Positions 58,527-64,000 of a stretch of DNA of 64,000 nt are shown here, in pieces. Within the stretch, counting starts at the first letter, position 1. Every line of letters begins with the position of its first letter. Both the position numbers and the translations under genes were made by a program. Origin of the DNA: SLAN01 sp964565375 (GTDB lineage Bacteria; Spirochaetota; Spirochaetia; DSM-27196; SKKC01); assembly GCA_964565375.1 (NCBI GenBank), contig CAZMEV010000003.1, positions 1-64,000 on the forward strand. Reading direction: 5' to 3'. Below the pieces are notes generated by a model, which ran no database searches, had not been told where the DNA came from, and was given only the letters and a program-made list of their open reading frames with translations.

Positions 58527-60434
58527 ATGAAGCGTTTGAATTTCCAGTATAAGGTAGCTGCGACAACGTTTATTGTCGTTGTTGTCGCCGTAGTCTTGCA
58601 GTCACTCGCACAGGCGGTTTCCATATCGATTATCGCACCTGACGAGACACTGATCTCTGTCTTTATTCCGCAGGTCTCCTCCTTGATACAGGCAGCCCTT
58701 CCGATTGCCGTGATTCTGTCGGGATATCTGTTCTTGAGTCTGCGCCCACTCAAGCAGGTGGTTGCGGGCCTTCAACGTAACGAGTCCGTATCGGAATCGG
58801 AACAGGAACGGGCCCGTACGGTCATAGGCCGCCTGCCGGTCGTACTGATCATCGGTAACGTGCTGGGCTTCACGCTCGGAACGCTTGTTTCGGTTTTTGC
58901 CGATCCCTCAAGCCTGTTGCGAATGGAGGGACTGCTGCAGCTTGTGAGCTTTGCCGCGGCCGGTGTTGTGCTGGGATCGATACAGATCGGTATAGACGAA
59001 ATGATCCTCGGCGAGCCGAGGCGATTGCTTGGAATCTATAACCTCGAACGCGTATCCGGATACCGCTATGTAAGCATTTTCAGGCGCCGCGCGATCGTGT
59101 ACGTGTGCCTTGTGATTATGCTCATGACGTTTCTTGCGTTAACCGGCCTCGATGCATTGCGAGTGATCGGCCAGACCGGTATTGCCGTTGATCGGGTCGC
59201 AGTCGCAATGACAGCCGTCGTGATTTACGGCGTAATAATTGCTGCAGTGGTGGTATACACGACGTCACTTGGCGAACGCTCCCAGATTAATGCGATCTGT
59301 GACAGGCTCGAAGCCCTCGCAGCCGGCAACACTTCCCTTGACACCGCAATTCCCATTACCCAGTACGACGAAATCGGAATCATGACTTCGCACATGAACC
59401 GGATTATCGAAAGACAACAGAACGTTGTATCAAAGATACGAGCGGCTGCCGATCGAGTTGTACAATCTTCCGGCGAGGTTGAAGGCGTAATTGAACAGAC
59501 CCGCGTTGCAACCGAGCGCCTCAGCAGTTCAATTGAACAGGTGAACGCAAAGGCCGAAGAGAACATGCGCTCGGTCAATGACACCGGCTCAAACCTGAAG
59601 GACATGCTCAACAGTGTAGATCAGATAACCGAGCAGGTGGACTCGCAGGCTTCCAACGTCGAACAGTCGAGTTCCGCCGTCCACGAACTCGCCGAAAGTG
59701 TACGCAGTGTAGCCAGCACGACCGATAGAGCAAATGAGCTCGCCGAACAGGCGGACCATGTCGCCCGCGAAGGCGGAGAGGCGGTAAAGGCGTCGCTGCA
59801 GAGCATTCATGACATTGAAAGCGCAAGTGAACAGGTTAACTCCATTATTTCGGTAATTTCGAAAATAAGTGCTCAGACGAACATGCTTGCCATGAACGCG
59901 GCCATCGAAGCCGCTCATGCCGGCGACGCAGGACGCGGTTTCGCCGTGGTTGCCGAGGAAGTACGCAGTCTTGCCGCGGACAGTGCCGGGAGCGCTCGCG
60001 AGATTTCCGATCACATTAAACAGATGAGATCACAGGTCGAAACCGGTGTTGCCAAGGCCGAAGAAGCGGGCAAATCGCTTGATCGCATACAGAACGATAT
60101 TGCTCAGACATCGGAGCTAATCGGCGAAATTGCCTCGGCCATGCGGGAACAGAACTCCGGCACCGACGAACTGCTCAGCGGCATAACAGCACTGGTTGAA
60201 TCAACCGAATCGATCCGCTCTGTAGCCGCCGAGCAGAAAGAGCGCAATAAAACCATGCGGACATCGCTCGACGAACTGCTTGAAAACTTCTCCGAGATTC
60301 AGACCGCCACGCAGGAGCAGACCGAGGGAACACGCGAAATTGTGCAATCATTCGAGCGCCTTCGGGAAGTTGCCCGGGAGAACGCTGAGGTTGTTGAGCA
60401 ACTTCAAGCGGCCAGCGGTAGCGGGTCGTCGTGA
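58527..60434 (+). CDS. Methyl-accepting chemotaxis protein with multi-TM N-terminus
   Basis: About 635-residue chemoreceptor. Roughly six TM helices occupy residues 10-255, in place of a periplasmic ligand domain. A HAMP-like segment follows (LEALAAGNTSLDTAIPITQYDEIGIMTSHMNRI). The signalling domain has the tip SAQTNMLAMNAAIEAAHAGDAGRGFAVVAEEVRSLAAD. A second receptor of similar plan lies at 50.7-52.4 kb. The ATG at 58527 gives a basic start MKRLNFQYK. It overlaps the DUF4321 gene by 4 bp. Confidence 0.93.
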   Translation: MKRLNFQYKVAATTFIVVVVAVVLQSLAQAVSISIIAPDETLISVFIPQVSSLIQAALPIAVILSGYLFLSLRPLKQVVAGLQRNESVSESEQERARTVIGRLPVVLIIGNVLGFTLGTLVSVFADPSSLLRMEGLLQLVSFAAAGVVLGSIQIGIDEMILGEPRRLLGIYNLERVSGYRYVSIFRRRAIVYVCLVIMLMTFLALTGLDALRVIGQTGIAVDRVAVAMTAVVIYGVIIAAVVVYTTSLGERSQINAICDRLEALAAGNTSLDTAIPITQYDEIGIMTSHMNRIIERQQNVVSKIRAAADRVVQSSGEVEGVIEQTRVATERLSSSIEQVNAKAEENMRSVNDTGSNLKDMLNSVDQITEQVDSQASNVEQSSSAVHELAESVRSVASTTDRANELAEQADHVAREGGEAVKASLQSIHDIESASEQVNSIISVISKISAQTNMLAMNAAIEAAHAGDAGRGFAVVAEEVRSLAADSAGSAREISDHIKQMRSQVETGVAKAEEAGKSLDRIQNDIAQTSELIGEIASAMREQNSGTDELLSGITALVESTESIRSVAAEQKERNKTMRTSLDELLENFSEIQTATQEQTEGTREIVQSFERLREVARENAEVVEQLQAASGSGSS

Positions 60435-60667
60435 AGCTCTCAAACAAAACTGCTTCCACCTTCTTCACCCTGCTGATTCTCGGCATGCTGATCGGTACGT
60501 TCTCCTGGGAAATTCTCGAACGTCTGCTTGCCATGGCCTCTTTACCGATCGACCTCCGCGTGGGACCGGTGGGATTCGATACCGGAATTCTTGCCGTAAG
60601 GCTCATGCTCAACCCGGGGTCGTTCGTGGGTCTGTTCTTCGGGTATCGGACGTTCACGAGAACATAG
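60431..60667 (+). CDS. DUF4321-like small membrane protein
   Basis: 78-residue protein with one or two hydrophobic segments (FFTLLILGMLIGTFSWEIL and GLFFGYRTF). The LGMLIGTFSWEIL stretch and position just ahead of maf fit the DUF4321 family, whose function is unknown. GTG start overlapping the MCP stop (GTGA). Confidence 0.7.
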   Translation: MKLSNKTASTFFTLLILGMLIGTFSWEILERLLAMASLPIDLRVGPVGFDTGILAVRLMLNPGSFVGLFFGYRTFTRT

Positions 60668-60701
60668 GCTACTCGTCACATATCCGATTGGAGTAAGGTC
60701 G

Positions 60702-61322
60702 ATGTCAACTGCAATGAAAGACATGTCACGACAATCCCCGACCCTGCTTCTCGCGAGCGCTTCACCTCGCAGGCGATCACTGCTCGCGAGTCTGGGCATT
60801 CCATTCGAGACCCGCGCGCTTGACGCCGACGAGCGATTCTCCGAGCATCAGTCAGCTGAATCAGTTGCTCGAATGCTTGCTGAACGAAAGCTTCAAAATG
60901 TCGAAGACCACAAAGAGTGGGACTACGTTCTGACCGCCGATACTATCGTCTGCGCTCCCGGCGAACACCGGGAAAAGATTCTCGGTAAGCCGAGAGACCG
61001 CGACGAAGCCCTCGAGTATCTCTCGCTGCTGTCCGGACGGGTCCATCGGGTACTTACGGGCGTAAGCCTTGGCGGGCGTTGCTCAGGTAGCGTCGAAACG
61101 GCGGTATCGGAAACACGGGTTCACGTCGCGGAGTTGAGCGAATCGGAAATGCGCTGGTACATCACCCTCGAGGAATGGCGGGATGCGGCCGGCGGATATC
61201 GAATGCAGGACGCGGGAGCAGCCTTCGTTGAACGAATAGAGGGAAGCTCGAGCAATGTCATAGGCTTGCCAATGCGCCTTGTTTATTCTATGTTGCTATC
61301 GCACCGATATCCGTTTCGGTGA
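60702..61322 (+). CDS. maf: Maf-family nucleoside triphosphate pyrophosphatase
   Basis: 206-residue house-cleaning pyrophosphatase acting on dTTP/UTP or modified nucleotides. Motifs: LLLASASPRRRSLLASLG, DYVLTADTIVC (catalytic Asp), ILGKPRDRDEALEYLSLLSGR and GGYRMQDAGAAFVERIEGSSSNVIGLP. GGAGTAAGGT precedes the ATG. Follows DUF4321 in the usual order. Confidence 0.95.
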   Translation: MSTAMKDMSRQSPTLLLASASPRRRSLLASLGIPFETRALDADERFSEHQSAESVARMLAERKLQNVEDHKEWDYVLTADTIVCAPGEHREKILGKPRDRDEALEYLSLLSGRVHRVLTGVSLGGRCSGSVETAVSETRVHVAELSESEMRWYITLEEWRDAAGGYRMQDAGAAFVERIEGSSSNVIGLPMRLVYSMLLSHRYPFR

Positions 61323-61334
61323 CACAATTTTCCG

Positions 61335-61371
61335 ATTCGCATTTCCGCATCGCGATGCCGGAAGGGCGAAT
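61335..61371 (+). repeat. Long hairpin between maf and rpsB
   Basis: ATTCGC/GCGAAT encloses TTCCG/CGGAA and CATCG/CGATG, giving a stem of about 16 pairs with small internal loops. It begins 12 nt after the maf stop. No T-tract follows, so it may be a processing or leader structure rather than a terminator. The rest of the 151-bp gap holds only the rpsB ribosome-binding site (AGGAGG). Confidence 0.55.
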
Positions 61372-61473
61372 ACGAGAACGAGAGAGGGAGTGTTCGGGTA
61401 GGAGACGCCGGTCCGGCTATTACACCGGGCGGGTTTGCAGTATCCGTTCACAGAGACTTTAGGAGGATTATCC

Positions 61474-62511
61474 ATGGCTGTTGTATCCATGAAGAATCTG
61501 CTTGAGTCGGGAGTCCATTTCGGGCATCAGACCAAGCGGTGGGACCCGCGGATGAAAAAATTCATCTTCGCCGAGCGCAACGGGATCCATATTATCGACC
61601 TGCAGAAGACCACTGCCGCGATCAAGGAAGCGTACGACGCGGTTCGGCAAACGGTCATGCAGAACAAATCCGTGCTTTTCGTAGGCACGAAGAAGCAGGC
61701 CCAGGCGGCCATTCAGCGCGAAGCTGAACAGTGCGGTATGTACTACGTGAACAACCGCTGGCTCGGTGGCATGCTCACCAATTTCGCGACGATCAAAAAG
61801 TCGCTCCAACGATTAAAAAAAATCGAGAAAATGGAGGTCGACGGGACCTTCGATCAACTCACGAAGAAGGAAGTTTCCGCTTTGAACAAGGAACGCGCCA
61901 AACTCGAGCGCAACCTTGGCGGCATCAAGGACATGAAAGAGCTTCCTGGCATTGTCTTCATTATCGACACCCGAAAAGAGGCGATTGCGGTAGCCGAGGC
62001 AAAGCGCATGGGGATTCCTATTGTTGCTGTGGTGGACACCAACAGCAATCCGGAGGGAATCGACTACCCTATTCCGGGTAACGACGATGCAATTCGCGCG
62101 ATTACGCTGTTCACGCAGATTATCAGCAAGGCCGTTGTGGAAGCAGACAATGAAATCGGCCTCGAGGTAATCGAAAGCATGCAGGACGAGGAAGACGAAC
62201 AAGCGTACGATCAGGAAGGCCGGCCCATAGCCGCAGGTACCGTCGACAAAGACGAAGAATCGGAGGAAGATGCCGCCTACGACAGCGATCGCGATTCCGA
62301 GGCCGAGGCAAAGCCCGAGCATGAGACTGCGCCGGTGGCCGAAATAGTAGAGGAAGAATCGGATGAGGAAGACACGCTCACGGATAAGGATTACACCGAC
62401 TATAATCCTGACCCATCCGATGAGAAACGGAGTCTTCCCGAGCAGGAGTTCGTTGAAGACCGGGTAGCCGACGAAGCCGGTATTGACGAAGAAAAGTACT
62501 ACGAAGAATAG
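61474..62511 (+). CDS. rpsB: 30S ribosomal protein S2 with long acidic C-terminal tail
   Basis: 345-residue S2. The core (1-230) is canonical: MKNLLESGVHFGHQTKRWDPRMKKFIF, NNRWLGGMLTNFATI and PIVAVVDTNSNPEGIDYPIPGNDDA. About 110 further residues form a strongly acidic tail rich in Glu and Asp (EEDEQAYDQEGR ... EESEEDAAYDSD). Typical S2 ends near 240-250. AGGAGG precedes the ATG. It leads rpsB-tsf-frr. Confidence 0.96.
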   Translation: MAVVSMKNLLESGVHFGHQTKRWDPRMKKFIFAERNGIHIIDLQKTTAAIKEAYDAVRQTVMQNKSVLFVGTKKQAQAAIQREAEQCGMYYVNNRWLGGMLTNFATIKKSLQRLKKIEKMEVDGTFDQLTKKEVSALNKERAKLERNLGGIKDMKELPGIVFIIDTRKEAIAVAEAKRMGIPIVAVVDTNSNPEGIDYPIPGNDDAIRAITLFTQIISKAVVEADNEIGLEVIESMQDEEDEQAYDQEGRPIAAGTVDKDEESEEDAAYDSDRDSEAEAKPEHETAPVAEIVEEESDEEDTLTDKDYTDYNPDPSDEKRSLPEQEFVEDRVADEAGIDEEKYYEE

Positions 62512-62541
62512 AATAATTCACGACCAACGGAGAGTAGACCA

Positions 62542-63390
62542 TTGGCAGTCAGTGCAAGTGATGTGAAAAAACTCCGGGATAAAACCGGAGCTGGAATGAT
62601 GGAGTGCAAGAAGGCGCTTGTCGAAGCTGAAGGGGATTTCGGCAAGGCCGAGAAGATCCTCAAGGAACTCGGCCTCGCGGCTGCTGCGAAACGCGGCGGC
62701 CGTGCTACCAATGAGGGCCGAATTTTCACCCATATCGGCGAGTCGCGGGCCGCCATCGTTGAGGTGGCATGTGAAACCGACTTTGTAGCGAGGAACGAGA
62801 CGTTCATCGCCCTTGGGAAGGATCTCGCTGCGGAGGCGGCTGAACGCGGTCTTCAGGCTCCCGACGAGAGCATGGAGTCCAAAGTAAAAGACGCGATCAG
62901 CACGATTAAGGAAAACATGAACGTGCGGCGCGTTGAGACTCTCGAGCTCGGCAGTAGCCACCTTGCGATCGACTATATACACGGCGAAGGTGGCAGCCTC
63001 GGTGTTATCGTAGTGCTCGACGTCGAGAACCCCGAACTCAAAGAAAACGAGCAGGTCAAACAGTTTGCATTCGACCTGGCGCTTCATGTTGCTGCGTTCA
63101 ATCCGACGTTTCTTTCCCGGGAAACCGTGGACAAGACCTACCTCGAAGAACAGGAGTCGGTGTTCCGCAAACAAGCGGAGAATATGGGTAAGCCGGAGAA
63201 AGTATTGCAGGGCATCGTTCAGGGGAAGATGAAGAAGCACCTCGCCGAAATCTGTTTCACTGAGCAGCCCTTTGTGAAAGACGATAAGCGCTCGGTAGCC
63301 GAAGTTGCGAAAGATGTCGGAAAAGAGGTCGGTGCGAACATCTCCATCGTCGATTTCCGGTATTTCCGAGTGGGACAGGAAGTGGAATAA
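62542..63390 (+). CDS. tsf: Elongation factor Ts
   Basis: 282-residue nucleotide exchange factor for EF-Tu. VKKLRDKTGAGMMECKKALVEA and VEVACETDFVARNETF are the conserved UBA-like and core motifs. The TTG start at 62542 has GGAG upstream and no better start exists. 30 bp behind rpsB. Confidence 0.96.
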   Translation: MAVSASDVKKLRDKTGAGMMECKKALVEAEGDFGKAEKILKELGLAAAAKRGGRATNEGRIFTHIGESRAAIVEVACETDFVARNETFIALGKDLAAEAAERGLQAPDESMESKVKDAISTIKENMNVRRVETLELGSSHLAIDYIHGEGGSLGVIVVLDVENPELKENEQVKQFAFDLALHVAAFNPTFLSRETVDKTYLEEQESVFRKQAENMGKPEKVLQGIVQGKMKKHLAEICFTEQPFVKDDKRSVAEVAKDVGKEVGANISIVDFRYFRVGQEVE

Positions 63391-63396
63391 ACAACT

Positions 63397-63951
63397 ATGC
63401 AAGAAGTAATTAAGGACGCCGAAGACCGCATGAAGAAATCAATCGAAGCGGTCACGGATGACCTTGGTTCCATTCGAACAGGGCGGGCATCTGCCGCCCT
63501 GTTCGACAAGATCAAGGTCGATTATTACGGAGCCCCGACGCCGCTTAACCAGCTGGCGACAATCAGCGTTCCCGAAGCACGACTGGTTGTTATTCAGCCC
63601 TGGGACAAAAGCGCGATGGGCGAAATCGAGAAGGCCATCCAGAAATCAGAGTTATCCCTTAATCCCAACAACGACGGCAAGGTGATCAGGATAAACATCC
63701 CGCCGTTAACTGAAGAACGGCGTAAGGATTACGTAAAGCTGGCAAAGGAAAAAGCCGAACAGGGACGAGTGTCTGTTCGCAACATACGACGGGATTCGCT
63801 CGACACGCTCAAGAGTCTCGAGAAGGACGGGGATATCTCCGAAGACGAGTTCAAGCGCTACGAGGACGAAATTCAGAAACTGGCGGACAAGTACGTCGGA
63901 CAGATCAACGACCTCCTGGAGTCCAAGGAAAAGGAAATCCTCGAGATCTGA
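63397..63951 (+). CDS. frr: Ribosome recycling factor
   Basis: 184-residue RRF that, with EF-G, splits post-termination ribosomes. SIRTGRASAALFDKIKVDYYGAPTPLNQLATI, GKVIRINIPPLTEERRKDYVKLAK and RNIRRDSLD are diagnostic. It lies only 6 bp behind tsf; pyrH, often between these two, is absent here. Confidence 0.96.
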   Translation: MQEVIKDAEDRMKKSIEAVTDDLGSIRTGRASAALFDKIKVDYYGAPTPLNQLATISVPEARLVVIQPWDKSAMGEIEKAIQKSELSLNPNNDGKVIRINIPPLTEERRKDYVKLAKEKAEQGRVSVRNIRRDSLDTLKSLEKDGDISEDEFKRYEDEIQKLADKYVGQINDLLESKEKEILEI

Positions 63952-63953
63952 TT

Positions 63954-64000
63954 ATGGCCACAAGCGAGCTGCGGGATATCGACTCAGCCGCCCTCCCGGA
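63954..64000 (+). CDS. Start of next gene, probably isoprenyl transferase UppS (truncated by window)
   Basis: An ATG 2 nt after the frr stop opens a frame reading MATSELRDIDSAALP to the window edge. The short N-terminus is not diagnostic. uppS usually follows frr, so this is the likely identity by order only. Confidence 0.4.
   Translation, partial: MATSELRDIDSAALP

Overview
The window looks like part of a draft chromosome of a free-living, GC-rich spirochaete (Spirochaetaceae-like). This is inferred from gene content: a class I (archaeal-type) lysyl-tRNA synthetase, a CheA/CheY cluster with STAS and receiver-ATPase partners, two multi-TM chemoreceptors, a Bat (aerotolerance-type) operon, and the DUF4321-Maf and rpsB-tsf-frr groups. 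Two runs of exactly 100 N, both inside repeats, show that it is a scaffold. I see no prophage, IS element, CRISPR array or rRNA.

Layout. 1-6.7 kb (minus): tetR-type regulator, rsmE, a receiver-GHKL protein, cheY, STAS, cheA and a partial murC, reading right to left as one probable operon behind a strong promoter with a palindromic operator. 6.9-15 kb: bpt, metY, an OmpA-family protein, a degenerate DEAD-box/DbpA-type protein, a membrane protein, an MBL-fold hydrolase, a small unknown, a zinc-site-less DksA and infA. 15.3-21.4 kb (minus): smr, then the Bat operon (moxR, DUF58, BatD-like, two vWA proteins, TPR lipoprotein). 21.5-26.4 kb (minus): argJ, a CHASE2 class III cyclase, an M48 protease and an SH3 protein. 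26.4-29.7 kb: a siderophore/cobalamin-type ABC importer. 29.7-40.1 kb: TIM-barrel protein, rmuC, an EEP nuclease, purC, clpP, era, rpiA, class I lysS, rlpA, an SDR and a methyltransferase.

40.2-40.7 kb holds a CAU-anticodon tRNA, its terminator and a tandem 180-bp repeat that starts inside the tRNA 3' end and is interrupted by a gap. 40.7-50.7 kb: choline-sulfatase-like enzyme, MatC/SLC13-like carrier, FkbM methyltransferase, DUF1499, a second gap in 18-bp GC repeats, M1 aminopeptidase, zinc-ribbon/SAM-like protein, pcm and an exported protein. 50.7-60.4 kb: MCP, alr, GH13 alpha-glucosidase, a eukaryotic-type chorismate mutase, a DtxR-type regulator, an aminotransferase directly behind tRNA-Arg(CCG), and a second MCP. 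60.4-64 kb: DUF4321, maf, rpsB, tsf, frr and the first codons of the next gene (probably uppS).

Three themes recur. First, many first-in-operon genes appear leaderless: a sigma70-type -10 element ends about 7-10 nt before the start codon and no Shine-Dalgarno is present. Second, several conserved enzymes (MurC, CheA, an aminotransferase, the M1 peptidase) carry in-frame minisatellite or low-complexity insertions, and both assembly gaps fall in GC-rich tandem repeats. Third, convergent genes often overlap at their 3' ends. All assignments come from reading the sequence; no database search was run.
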